From Sorangium aterium (GTDB lineage Bacteria > Myxococcota_A > Polyangia > Polyangiales > Polyangiaceae): DNA of 64,000 nucleotides. The stretch is from positions 1,488,001 to 1,552,000 of the forward strand of contig NZ_JAQNDK010000004.1 of NCBI RefSeq assembly GCF_028368935.1, written 5' to 3'. Positions 35,393 to 43,889 of this stretch are shown piece after piece (the first letter of the stretch is position 1; every line of letters begins with the position of its first letter). Below the pieces are notes generated by a model that searched no databases, was not told where the DNA came from, and saw only the letters and a list, made by a program, of their open reading frames with translations. The translations under genes were made by a program, and so were the position numbers.

Positions 35393-36462
35393 TCCACGAG
35401 ATCTTCGACTTCTTCCCGTTCAACATGGGGTCGGGGCCGGCGTTCCTGCTCTTCTATCTGGCGCTCTCGATCGCCGGCCTCGTCGTCGCCATCCTGGTGC
35501 GCAGCGCCGTCGGCGCCTCCCTCGATCGCTCCGCGCAGCTGAGCGGCGCCGCGGCGGTCGCGGGGGCGCCGGGGGGCGCGCCTTACCGAACCCCGGCCTA
35601 CGCCCATGCGCCGCCGCGGCAGCGGCTCTCGGCGGGCTGGATCCCTCAGCCGGACGAGTACTGGGCGATCGCGTACCTCCGCGACGGGAACAAGGGCGTC
35701 GCCGCCACGCTGATCGCGGTCGCGATGGCCGCGGGCTGGCTCGTCCCCGCGGGGGAGGCGAAGGACGCGCCGCAGGCGCTCCACGTCATGGTCGGCTCGG
35801 CCCCGCCGGACCGGGTGCTCGCGGCGTTCTTCAGCTCGCTCTCGTCGAGGGGCGCGCACGGCGATCGGATGGTGGCGCTCTCGCTCGATCAGGTGCGCGC
35901 CTCCGCCGACCAGATCGCGGCCCGCTTCGAGCCGGAGCTCCGCGCCGAGCTCGCCGCCGCAGGGATGCTGCGCCCGCGGGGGACGATGACGGCCCTCTCG
36001 GCCGTTGTGTGGGCGGTCGGCGTCGGCCTGCTCGGCGTGGGCCTGATCCGCGCCATCCGGGCGGAGGAGCTCGATCGGCCGTACTCGTTCCTGGTGGTGG
36101 AGATGATCGCGCTGCTCGTCGCCACGTGGATCGTGGCGCGGACCGCGAGCGCCTACAGCACCATGAAGTCGGACTACCTCAGGTGGATCGACGACTCGAC
36201 GGTCTCGCTCCGCTCCGACGTCGCCAGCGGCCGCCGCCGGGAGGCGGTGGACATCGGGTTGACGGTCGCCGCGAGCGGCACGGCGGCGCTCGCGATGTCG
36301 CCGCTCTTCGGGCCGATGGTCTATGCGATGACCCCGCCCCCGCCGATCTCGACGGGGGGCGGCTCGTCGGGCGGATCGAGCTGCAGCTCGTCGAGCTGCG
36401 GCGGCGGCGGCGGCTGCGGCGGCGGCGGCGGCTGCGGCGGTGGTGGTGGCTGCGGCGGGTGA
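35389..36462 (+). CDS. TIGR04222-type membrane protein with Cys/Gly-rich tail
   Basis: 357 residues. Transmembrane segments lie near 16-37 (FLLFYLALSIAGLVVAILV), 102-122, 200-222 and 232-252. The TIGR04222-like motif WIPQPDEYWAIAYLRDGNKGVAATLIAV lies between the first two. The C-terminus is a disordered Ser/Gly region ending in CSSSSC and three GGGGGC units (five Cys). TIGR04222 proteins with such tails are known next to DUF692 genes (recollection), so the tail is a plausible modification substrate. It overlaps the nucleotidyltransferase by 4 nt and the next frame by 23 nt. Confidence 0.82.
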   Translation: MIHEIFDFFPFNMGSGPAFLLFYLALSIAGLVVAILVRSAVGASLDRSAQLSGAAAVAGAPGGAPYRTPAYAHAPPRQRLSAGWIPQPDEYWAIAYLRDGNKGVAATLIAVAMAAGWLVPAGEAKDAPQALHVMVGSAPPDRVLAAFFSSLSSRGAHGDRMVALSLDQVRASADQIAARFEPELRAELAAAGMLRPRGTMTALSAVVWAVGVGLLGVGLIRAIRAEELDRPYSFLVVEMIALLVATWIVARTASAYSTMKSDYLRWIDDSTVSLRSDVASGRRREAVDIGLTVAASGTAALAMSPLFGPMVYAMTPPPPISTGGGSSGGSSCSSSSCGGGGGCGGGGGCGGGGGCGG

Positions 36463-37885
36463 CGCCCGCTTCGAGGTGCTCGACGCCCTCGGCCTGTGCC
36501 GGCTCACCCGGCGCACCGGCGATCTCGACGGTGCGGTGCCGCTCCGGGTGGCGAAGGCGTGCGTGCCGCTGCTCGAGGGCAACGCGTTCGGGCTCCAGAT
36601 CACGCTGGCGCGGCCGATCGAGGTGCGGCGGCGCCTCGGGTCGCTCCGCGCCGAGCCGGCGGGCGAGCACCGCGAGGCGCTCGTCCGCGCCCATCGCGCC
36701 GCGCTGCCCCGGCTGGTCTCGCAGGGCTTCCTGGCGCCGGAAGGGGCATGGCACCGGGCGCTGCGCGGCGGCCTCGCCTGGACGTGCCGGAAGGGGCTGG
36801 GGCCGCCTCGCCTGCGCCTGTGGACCGGGCTCCTGGTGCGCCCGGACCCGGGCCTGTGGCTGCGCGTCGCGGGGGCAGCCAACCGCCGGAACGCGCTGAT
36901 CGAGGTGAGCGAGGCGTACCTCGCCGACGACGGCGCGTTCGTCCCGCTGGTGGTCGAGCTGCGCGTCCGCGACGAGGCTCCGCAGAGCCTGCAGATCGAG
37001 GGCGAGATCGGCTGTATCGCGCCGGTGCTCCCCGACGTGCAGATCGAGGCGTGCTCGCTCGCGGAAGCGCCCGAGGTGGGGCGGGCGCACGCGGAGTTCT
37101 ACGACGCGAAGTACTTCGCGGTGAAGAAGGGCCAGGTGACCCGCAAGTACCGGCGGCTCGTGGGGGGCACGGCGGGTTGGCGGAACGCGGGCGCGGGCGA
37201 GGAGAAGGCGGGCGAGGGGAGCGCGGGCGAGGAGAAGGCGGGCGAAAGGCGCGCGGGCGAGGAGAAGGCGGGCGAGGGGAGCGCGGGGCCGGCGCGCGTG
37301 CGGCTGGTCGTCGCGGGGCCGGCGGTGCCGGAGATCACCGAGGTGACCGAGGTCACGACCGCGGCCGGGCCGGATCCGGTCCCCTGGCGCGGGGGTGCTC
37401 GGCGGCTCGCGTCGATCGTGGTGAGGAACGCCGTCGCGTTCCGCGCGACGTTCGACGGGCACACGCTCGCCGTCGCGCCGGACGCGCCGCGCCTCGCCGA
37501 CGCGGCGGCCGCGGTGGAGCACATGTTCGCGCAGACCTTCGGCGACGACTTCATCGCCGCGAACCGCGGGGCGCTCTGGTACCTGACGAAGTACTTCACG
37601 CCGCATCCGCCGGGCGAGCCGCACTTCTTCGTGAAGCCGTGGGCCTTCACCCGGACGCCGCCGGGCTGGTCGAGCCTTCTCGACGGCGTCAACGGCGACG
37701 GCTACGACGTGATGCGCGGCGTGGTCGCGACCGACGCGTTCTTCGCGACCCCGGCGGTGTTCCACGTGCGCCGGCTCGGGGCGCCGGTCGAGGTGCCCGA
37801 GGGCACGGCGCTGCTCCGGATCGTGCCCATCCCGCGCGATCTGCTCCGGGCCGGCTTCCGGGAGGCCCGCTTCCTCGATGCGTGA
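36440..37885 (+). CDS. DUF6065-like protein of unknown function
   Basis: 481 residues; GTG 36440 overlaps the preceding gene, while a later GTG at 36473 is also possible. Residues 1-230 contain AVPLRVAKACVPLLEGN and FEGEIG-like segments. A repetitive Glu/Lys/Ala/Gly insert (30-bp repeats at 37191-37280) separates this from a C-terminal part with FIAANRGALWYLTKYFTPHPPG and FVKPWAFTRTPPGWSSLL, which recalls DUF6065. No catalytic residues are evident. It is in the same run as the DUF692 and TIGR04222 genes and could be a binding or modifying partner. Confidence 0.62.
   Translation: MVVAAAGDARFEVLDALGLCRLTRRTGDLDGAVPLRVAKACVPLLEGNAFGLQITLARPIEVRRRLGSLRAEPAGEHREALVRAHRAALPRLVSQGFLAPEGAWHRALRGGLAWTCRKGLGPPRLRLWTGLLVRPDPGLWLRVAGAANRRNALIEVSEAYLADDGAFVPLVVELRVRDEAPQSLQIEGEIGCIAPVLPDVQIEACSLAEAPEVGRAHAEFYDAKYFAVKKGQVTRKYRRLVGGTAGWRNAGAGEEKAGEGSAGEEKAGERRAGEEKAGEGSAGPARVRLVVAGPAVPEITEVTEVTTAAGPDPVPWRGGARRLASIVVRNAVAFRATFDGHTLAVAPDAPRLADAAAAVEHMFAQTFGDDFIAANRGALWYLTKYFTPHPPGEPHFFVKPWAFTRTPPGWSSLLDGVNGDGYDVMRGVVATDAFFATPAVFHVRRLGAPVEVPEGTALLRIVPIPRDLLRAGFREARFLDA
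37191..37280. repeat. Three 30-bp tandem repeats
   Basis: Units start at 37191, 37221 and 37251, each coding AGEEKAGE plus two variable residues. In frame with the host gene. Confidence 0.85.
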
Positions 37886-37972
37886 GCGGGGTGGACGGCG
37901 CGATCCTCGGGTCCGTATGTGCTGGATAAATAGGATGATTTTGCCCTTCGAGCGCCCCCGCGGAGCGCGCCC

Positions 37973-38995
37973 ATGAGCGAGCGATGGATCTGGCCTGGGC
38001 CGGAGGGCGGTCCGGCGAGGCTCTTCGACGAGCTCGCGGCGCGTGGCTTCTCGGTGCTCCGCGGCGACGCGGCGCTGGCGCCCGAGGAGGCCGCGCGGGC
38101 GCCGTGGAGCTTCGCCGAGCGGCTCCTCGGGGCAAGGCCGCTCCTGGTGGAGCGGCAGCCGATCAAGGCCGTGCCGGGCGGCAGGTCGTTCGCCGCGAGC
38201 TCCGCGGCGGCGCCGCTCCACACCGACAGCCAGTGCTTCGCGGGCGCGCCGCCGGCGGTGCAGATCATGGCCTGCGTCAGGCCCGCGGAGCGCGGCGGCG
38301 GCTGCCTCCTGCTCGACGGCTGGCCGCTGCTCTCGGCGATCGAGCGCGCCGATCCCGAGCTCTTCCGCGCGCTCTTCACGGTGTACAGGCGCATCCCGTT
38401 CGTCTTCGGCGACTTCTTCGGGCCCACCGTGTCGCTCCGCGGCGGCGCGCTCGCGCTCACGCACGCGCCGTTCGTGCCGCCGGGGGACGCGATCGCCGCG
38501 CGCCTCGCGCGGTTCGTCGAGGCGGCGCGGCGCGAGCTGATCGAGCTGTCGCTCGGCCCGGTGGACATCCTGGTCGTCGACAACCGGCGCATGCTGCACG
38601 GGCGGCGGGCGTTCGAGGGGGCGCGCGAGTTCGTGCGGCTGCTCGTCTGGATGGAGGCGCGGCTCCCGTCGCCGCCGGCGTACAACGCGCTCGCCGCGGA
38701 GGTCGCCGAGGCGGCCGCGCGCCGCCTCGCCGGAGGGCCGCCGGCCACGCGCCGTCGGCTCGGCCTCGGCGCGCCGCCGCCGCCCGAGGCCCGCCGCCGC
38801 CTCGGCCTGGTCCTGGAGATGCTGCGCGGCGTCCCGCCGGGCGTCCTCGCAGCGCGCGAGCGCATCCCCGAGCCCGAGCTCTACCGCCTCCGCGACGCGG
38901 CGCTCGCCGCCGCGGAGGAGGCGCTCTCGGGCGACGCGGAGGGCGCGGACGACGGCGCGCTGGCGGAAGCGATCGAGCGGATGAGCCAGGGGTGA
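37973..38995 (+). CDS. TauD/TfdA-type Fe(II)/2-oxoglutarate dioxygenase
   Basis: 340 residues. The 2-His-1-Asp iron site is visible as HTDSQ (about 82-84) and NRRMLHGRRAF (distal His, about 203, with the 2-oxoglutarate Arg nearby). The last 90 residues are a helical Ala/Arg-rich extension. The family hydroxylates diverse small molecules and residues in peptides. It is 87 bp after the DUF6065-like gene on the same strand, so a shared transcript is likely. Confidence 0.85.
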   Translation: MSERWIWPGPEGGPARLFDELAARGFSVLRGDAALAPEEAARAPWSFAERLLGARPLLVERQPIKAVPGGRSFAASSAAAPLHTDSQCFAGAPPAVQIMACVRPAERGGGCLLLDGWPLLSAIERADPELFRALFTVYRRIPFVFGDFFGPTVSLRGGALALTHAPFVPPGDAIAARLARFVEAARRELIELSLGPVDILVVDNRRMLHGRRAFEGAREFVRLLVWMEARLPSPPAYNALAAEVAEAAARRLAGGPPATRRRLGLGAPPPPEARRRLGLVLEMLRGVPPGVLAARERIPEPELYRLRDAALAAAEEALSGDAEGADDGALAEAIERMSQG

Positions 38996-39148
38996 GCCGC
39001 GCTTGCGCCGGGCTGCTGTGCGGAAGAGAGCCGTGACCATCGGGCGGAAGCTGCGTGGACGGCGCTGTGGACGTCCGCCAGGTCGATGCGGTCGCAGCTG
39101 CGCTGGCCTGTCCATCGGCTCCGCCAAGCGGCATGGTACAGTGTGGCC

Positions 39149-39397
39149 ATGAGCGCAGGTGATGAGGCTGCGGAAGCGCGGCGGTTGGCTCGCGCGGGCT
39201 GGATGATGCGCGTCTTTCGGCCAGGAGAGGACGAGGCGCAAGCGGAAGCGGACGCCCTCTTCTGGAGCTCCATCCCCATCCAACAGCGTGCCGAGGTCAC
39301 CTGGAAGCTAAGTCAGGAGCTGTTCGAGCTGGCCTTCCCGGGATCCGCCCATGAACGAAGACTTCCTCGATCTGATTTCCGCCCTGTGCGCCGTTGA
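39149..39397 (+). CDS. Small partner protein of the nucleotidyltransferase
   Basis: 82 residues (ATG 39149): RRLARAGWMMRVFRPGEDEAQAEADALFWSSIPIQQRAEVTWKLSQELFELA. It is helical and resembles small antitoxin-like partners found before AbiEii-type nucleotidyltransferases. It overlaps the next gene by 47 nt. Function inferred. Confidence 0.6.
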   Translation: MSAGDEAAEARRLARAGWMMRVFRPGEDEAQAEADALFWSSIPIQQRAEVTWKLSQELFELAFPGSAHERRLPRSDFRPVRR

Positions 39398-39704
39398 CGC
39401 GAAGTTCTTGGTGATCGGGGCCTACGCCGTCGGCGTGCATGGCCGCCCGCGCGCGACCAAGGACCTCGATATCTGGGTCGAGGCGAGCCCTGAGAACGCG
39501 GCGCGGGTGATGGATGCCCTGCGTCGGTTCGGGGCGCCGCTCTCGGAGCTGACGGAGCAGGAGCTCGCTACGCCGGGTATCGGGTTCATGATGGGCGTGC
39601 CGCCGCGACGTATCGATGTCCTGACGCAGATCTCCGGCGTCGAGTTTGGCGAGGCGTGGCCACGTCGCATCGAGGTCGCGTTTGGACCTTTCAAGAGGTT
39701 TTAG
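39351..39704 (+). pseudogene. AbiEii-like nucleotidyltransferase, probably 3'-truncated
   Basis: 117 residues: FLVIGAYAVGVHGRPRATKDLDIWVE holds the nucleotidyltransferase DxD motif, then GFMMGVPPRRIDVLTQISGVEF. Family members usually continue another 30-40 residues (a FIxNKRAxGRxKDLxDIE segment), but here the frame ends at VAFGPFKRF just 17 bp before the convergent esterase gene. This suggests loss of the 3' end. A nucleotidyltransferase-antitoxin pair at origin is likely; activity is doubtful. Confidence 0.62.
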
Positions 39705-39721
39705 GCTCGACTCTTGGCAGC

Positions 39722-40921
39722 CTAGAACTGACTGAAGAACTTCCAAACCTCTTGCGGTTGCCAACGTTGACCACCCTCTCGCGGCGGATCAGGCGTGTGC
39801 GGTCCCACGAAGGAGCAGAACTCCACCGGATAACCCGTCGTGCAGCCCATGAAGTTGGTGCACACGTGGTTTCCGGTGGCCCTTGTCGGCTCCTTCCAGG
39901 TGCAACCGTTCAGCCCGGCGTACGTCTGCGCCATCGAGACACCGCCACCGTACTGAAGGACGTTGTCGTTGGTGCCATGGGATGCGTAGAAGGCGACCGC
40001 TTCGCTCGGCTTGCAGTTGCCGGCACTGAGCTGCGCCGCTCCGTTGTAGATGGCGACGGCGCGGACACCCCAAGTGCCGGTTCCATCGAGTGGACGCGAG
40101 CAAGCCGTCCGGTAGGACATGCTGCCGCCGTAACTCCAGCCGTTTGCGAAGATCTTGCTCTTGTCGATACAGAAATTTTGCTCGACCTGCTCTACCACGG
40201 CGTCCGCGAGTGCCACGTTCGAGCCGCTTGAGTCGGGCCACCCGCAGCCGCTTTCCCCGTTGCCAGTCCCGGTGCACGGCGTTCCGTTCTTCTCCCCATT
40301 GGGAGCCACGAAGATCGTACTGCTGGCGGCGTCGGCGATGTCCTTCAGCCAGTAGTAGTTCTGCTGATACATCTGCTTGTCGTTTCCATCGAGCTGATGC
40401 CAAGCGATGACCAATCTGTACGGCTTCTTATTGTCGTAGTTGGCCGGCACGCTCAGGATGTATCGACGTTGCCGATTCGCCGCCGTAATCGAGATCGGGT
40501 TGCCGTTATTGTACATGCTGGCGTCAATGGTCGGCGTTTTGCCGCACCCGGCGGACAACGTACCCGTGTCCGAGCCTCCACCAGCGCCACCACCGGACCC
40601 GGCCCCGCCGGCTCCGCTACCACCTGAGCCAGCAGCCCCGCCCGTGTCCGAGCCGCCCGTGCCCGAGCCGCCCGTGCCCGAGCCGCCCGTGTCCGAGCCG
40701 CCCGTGGCCGAGCCGCCCGTGGCCGAGCCGCCCGTGGCCGAGCCGCCCGTGGCCGAGCCGCCCGTGGCCGAGCCGCCCGTGGCCACGGCACCGGTGCCTG
40801 CGGAACCATTGGGAGCGCTACCTCCAGAGCCCTGCGTGTCGCTCGAATCGGACGAGCAACCGACGAGCGCCGAGGCACACGCGAACGAGTTGAGAATGAC
40901 GACGAGGGAAGCGCGGTTCAT
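39722..40921 (-). CDS. Esterase-type lipoprotein with Ala-Thr-Gly-Gly-Ser linker
   Basis: 399 residues. A signal peptide ends in LVGC; residues 30-115 are a repetitive (S/D)ATGG linker. The rest is an alpha/beta hydrolase of the feruloyl esterase/PHB depolymerase (LpqC) group: nucleophile GWSYGG (about 247), SHGTNDNVL for the acid, and a FVGPH near the C-terminus for catalytic His. It is anchored on the envelope and may attack plant-cell-wall esters or polyester. GGAGAGG upstream supports ATG 40921. Confidence 0.87.
   Translation of the reverse strand: MNRASLVVILNSFACASALVGCSSDSSDTQGSGGSAPNGSAGTGAVATGGSATGGSATGGSATGGSATGGSATGGSDTGGSGTGGSGTGGSDTGGAAGSGGSGAGGAGSGGGAGGGSDTGTLSAGCGKTPTIDASMYNNGNPISITAANRQRRYILSVPANYDNKKPYRLVIAWHQLDGNDKQMYQQNYYWLKDIADAASSTIFVAPNGEKNGTPCTGTGNGESGCGWPDSSGSNVALADAVVEQVEQNFCIDKSKIFANGWSYGGSMSYRTACSRPLDGTGTWGVRAVAIYNGAAQLSAGNCKPSEAVAFYASHGTNDNVLQYGGGVSMAQTYAGLNGCTWKEPTRATGNHVCTNFMGCTTGYPVEFCSFVGPHTPDPPREGGQRWQPQEVWKFFSQF
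40647..40796. repeat. 15-bp tandem repeats coding the SATGG linker
   Basis: About ten tandem copies of a 15-bp unit (CCGAGCCGCCCGTG plus one variable base) encode the linker of the esterase lipoprotein. Confidence 0.8.
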
Positions 40922-41028
40922 TAGGCCTCTCCATAAAGGGGACGTACGGGTTTACCTACCGCTTGTAAGTACCGGAGTCACGGTCTAGAAATTTATTCCT
41001 TCGCTGTTCGCTCCCTCGGTCCGATCCG

Positions 41029-41195
41029 CGGGTGAGCACGTGGGCGCTCGTGGGCGACGCCGAGCTGGCGCGGGCTGGATGCACTCCGCCATTCGCGAGA
41101 TGCTGCGAAACCCAAAGTACGTCGGCGAATTCTCGTTCGGTCGACGGAGGTGGAATTTGTCAACGCGGATGAGACAGCGGTCACGAGAATCCTAA
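41029..41195 (+). pseudogene. Serine recombinase fragment
   Basis: The translation includes GWMHSAIREMLRNPKYVGEF, which matches the recombinase (PF07508) region of large serine recombinases, where the pattern W..saIr.mLrNP.YvGe is highly conserved. Only about 50 codons remain before a TAA. Confidence 0.65.
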
Positions 41196-41332
41196 CTCGG
41201 CACGCGCTCTCGTATCGCCGGTGGCCGCGGCGGGCTCGTACCTCGGTACAACGTCGCACGGCTCACTCCCAGCGCGGCGCACGCGGCGACCACCGAGACC
41301 CCAGGCTCGGCGAAGTCTTCCACCAGGTCCAT
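41192..41332 (-). pseudogene. IS3 OrfB N-terminal remnant
   Basis: 46 codons from ATG 41332 to TAG: VSVVAACAALGVSRATLYRG closely parallels the start of the OrfB at 43371 (PIAQACATLGVSRATLYRQ). It abuts the recombinase fragment on the other strand, overlapping by 4 bp. Confidence 0.62.
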
Positions 41333-41705
41333 CAGCTGTCTCCGTGCGGATAGGACAAGCAAACGCGTTCCGCAAAGTCAAGATTCTCGGAGCCGTTCCT
41401 GGCTCGTGCAGTCCGACTGTACGAGTTTATCGACAGAACGGGCCTTATGCGATCAGACAGGCCTTCCACTCGTGAAACGCCTGCGATTACCGCGACGTCG
41501 CGCCAAGCGGAAGGCATCCTACCGTATAGATGTACACTACTGGCACCAAGCGGAAGGCATCCTACCGTATAGCTGTACACTACTGAGCTCGTCCAAACGG
41601 CCGCCGTCGCGGTTCGCGGCGCGTCGTGATGGCCGGCGCACGCACCTCAGGGCAGACCTCCCCCCGGCCACGTCGTCGAGCAGCGTCCCTCCCCTTTCAG
41701 TTTCG
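41333..41705. other. Intergenic region with 43-bp tandem repeat
   Basis: 373 bp of lower GC. Two copies of a 43-bp unit (41503-41545 and 41546-41588) include a TCCTACCGTATAG core and differ by a few bases near the end of the unit. No gene seen. Confidence 0.55.
41503..41588. repeat. 43-bp tandem repeat
   Basis: Two adjacent units starting CCAAGCGGAAGGCATCCTAC, separated by 43 bp; nearly identical (one A/C change within the shared core). Confidence 0.85.
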
Positions 41706-42129
41706 TCACGCGGGGTCCGCCGGGTACCGCGCGCGGCACTCCAGCGGCTCGGCGAACAGACCGAGGTGGCTCAAGATCTTCCTCGCCGTCGCCTTCCGTG
41801 ATCGCGGCCATGAGTCGCATCCGCCCGCTGCATCGCGGGCACGCGAGAACATCTACTGCGTAAGTCCGCCGCAAAAGCTTCGCCCATTCGACGCGAGGCG
41901 ACGTCGCCAGAAGGAGCCCATCCAGCAGCCGATCAAGATGCTGGACCGAGATCCCCTCCGACACGAATCCAACATCAGCCCACGGCAGTACAGCGCCCAG
42001 CGCAGTCGACACCCGCTCGCGCTCGACCGCGCCATGCACCATCGTCAGCAGCGCCCCAACCGCCACGTCCCGAGCGCCTCGCTCCGACACTGCCGACGGC
42101 GCCGCCTCGCTTCGCTCGTCTCCTCTGCG
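41706..42129 (-). pseudogene. IS91-type transposase C-terminal remnant
   Basis: This continues the frame of the chimeric transposase beyond an in-frame TAG at 42130-42132. WAKLLRRTYAVDVLACPRCSG is the C-terminal zinc-binding region of IS91-family transposases. A second defect, a one-base shift at about 41795, moves the native end (ILSHLGLFAEPLECRARYP, stop 41706) into the next frame. Confidence 0.65.
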
Positions 42130-43371
42130 CTACGGCGTCTCCATGCCTCTCGCCGGCCCCTTCGGCGCCTGCCTCGCCGGCAAGGGCGTGATCGTCGTCG
42201 TCTTCTTCTTGTCATCGCTGCCCGCGCTATCAGCTCCGGCGCGCTGCTCGCCCTTACGCGCCTTCCCCGTCGCCTTCGGCACCACGAGGCTGCGTTGCTT
42301 CGCATGCGGCGCGAGCACACCGTGGTAGCGCACCAGCGGATGGCGCGGCGGCGGCACCAGCGCGGCGAGCCTCGCGAAAAACACAATCGGCGTCATCACC
42401 CGATGCGTTCCTTTTCGCCGCGGGTATTTCACCTGATAGGCCACCCGACCGTCGCGGAGGATGCTGAGCCGCTCCAAAGCGAAGCAGGGACGCGCGCAAT
42501 ACCGGACGAGCCGCTCGCGCCCCTCGTCGTCGTAGCCCTCGATGCGCACCGCCGCCTCGACGTTGAAACCATCGAGCTCCACCGTGAGCGGCCGACGGCG
42601 CTTCGCCTCGAACCGCGCATGAGCCAGCGAGGCAAAGCGGTCCGGATAGTCGGGCTGGTACTTGAGCGTCTTGAACTGCGACTCGGAGAAGGCGTTGTCA
42701 TCGCTGACGTGAGGCCGGCTGAAGCTTCGAACGACGCCGAGCGAGCCGAGGAGCTGAGCGAGCCCCTCCGACCTCATCGCGGAGCCGCGGTCGGCGTGCA
42801 CCGTGAGCGAACCGGGCTCGACGCCGTGGCGGGCGACCGTCTCTGCGAAGAGGTGCTCGGCGAGCTCCGCGCTCTCGCGCTCGGCGAGCAGCCAGCCGAC
42901 GGTCATGCGACTGAACAGGTCGAGGACGACGTACAGGCAGTAGAAGACCCCGGGCAGCGGCCCGCGCAGCTTGGTTATATCCCACGTCCAGATCTGGTTG
43001 GGGGCTGTGGCGGTGAGCGTCGGCTTGGCATGCTTCGTCGGCCCACGCTGCGCGCGTCGCTCGCCGCTCTCGCCGGACGCCGCGAGCAGGCGGTACATCG
43101 TACGGATGGAGGCATGGTAGACGCCGCGCGACAGCAGCGTCGCGTAGACCTCCGGCGGGGGCTGGTCGACGAACTCGTCGCTGTGCAACACATCGAGCAC
43201 GGTTTGCCGCTCGGGGTCACTGAGACGGCGTGGGCTCGGAACGGGCCCCCGCAGCGCGGGTGGCCTCGCGGGCTGGGTCTGCCGGTAGAGCGTAGCGCGG
43301 CTGACGCCGAGTGTCGCGCACGCCTGCGCGATGGGGACGTGCGGGTCATCGAGCTCTTCGATAACGTCCAT
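42130..43371 (-). pseudogene. Chimeric transposase: IS3 OrfB fused to IS91-type C-terminus
   Basis: 413 codons. Residues 1-253 are IS3 OrfB with the DDE catalytic triad intact: WTWDITKL (D131), VHADRGSAM (D193) and DDNAFSES (E230). At about residue 254 (nt 42610) the sequence changes to an IS91-type segment: ELDGFNVEAAVRIEGYDDEG, LVRYCARPCFALERLS and YHGVLAPHAKQ. The joint keeps the frame. The native OrfB C-terminus is lost and the IS91 catalytic Tyr region is absent, so neither activity should survive. ATG 43371 overlaps the OrfA stop by 1 nt. Confidence 0.72.
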
Positions 43372-43825
43372 CAGCGCTCTTCGTCGCTCGTGAGGTTGAT
43401 GACCAGAATGGCAGAGACTTTTTTTTGGAGATCGATGAGCTTCTCAGCGAGCGCGAGCTTCTCCTCGAGTCGGGCCGAGCGCTTCTCGAGCTCGGCGATG
43501 CGCCGGTCCTTCGCGTCCTGCTTCGGCTTGCGGCCGGGCTTGCGCCCGCGAGAGCCTCGCTGCCGTGGAGAGCGAGCTGCTTGCGCCACGCCGTCAGGAG
43601 GGAGCTGTAGATGCCCTCGCGGCGCAGCAGCGCCTCGATATCGCCGCGCTGGGTGCATGCGGCCGCCTCGCGAACGATGCGCAGCTTCTCCGCCGCCGAG
43701 AACTTCCGCCTCTTGCCCGCCTTCGGCATGGTCTCGACGGCGACGCCACTCGCGCGAGGAGCAGCGCCCTGCGCCGCTGGGGCAAGGGTAGGATCGACGG
43801 ATCGGAGATGGGAAGGCTTCGGCAC
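43371..43825 (-). pseudogene. IS3 OrfA, frameshifted
   Basis: From ATG 43825 the frame codes KRRKFSAAEKLRIVREAAAC, the HTH of IS3 OrfA. Near 43548 the sense moves to the next frame (GRKPGRKPKQDAKDRRIAEL, then a leucine-zipper stretch) and ends in a TGA at 43371. A single-base deletion explains this. The A8 run at 43419-43426 is the kind of slippery site IS3 elements use to make OrfAB. Confidence 0.68.
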
Positions 43826-43889
43826 GGGTCAGGTCCATTCTCCGCCCTCTCACCACAGATTTCCAGGGGGAGCCTGTCTCACCCGACGT

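Larger units (their letters stand above)
41706..43870. mobile_element. Composite IS3/IS91 remnant
   Basis: This block contains IS3 OrfA (frameshifted), the N-terminal two thirds of IS3 OrfB and the C-terminal part of an IS91-type transposase, all on the minus strand. The likely IS3 left end lies about 43845-43870 (TGTGGTGAGAGGG side). Terminal repeats could not be paired. Confidence 0.55.

Noticed and set aside
40647-40796. CRISPR-like short repeats
   Set aside because: The 15-bp units are contiguous without spacers and encode a protein linker.
41406-41801. 131-codon + frame over the 43-bp repeat
   Set aside because: Composition and lack of ribosome site indicate a chance frame; its end runs antisense to the IS91 remnant.
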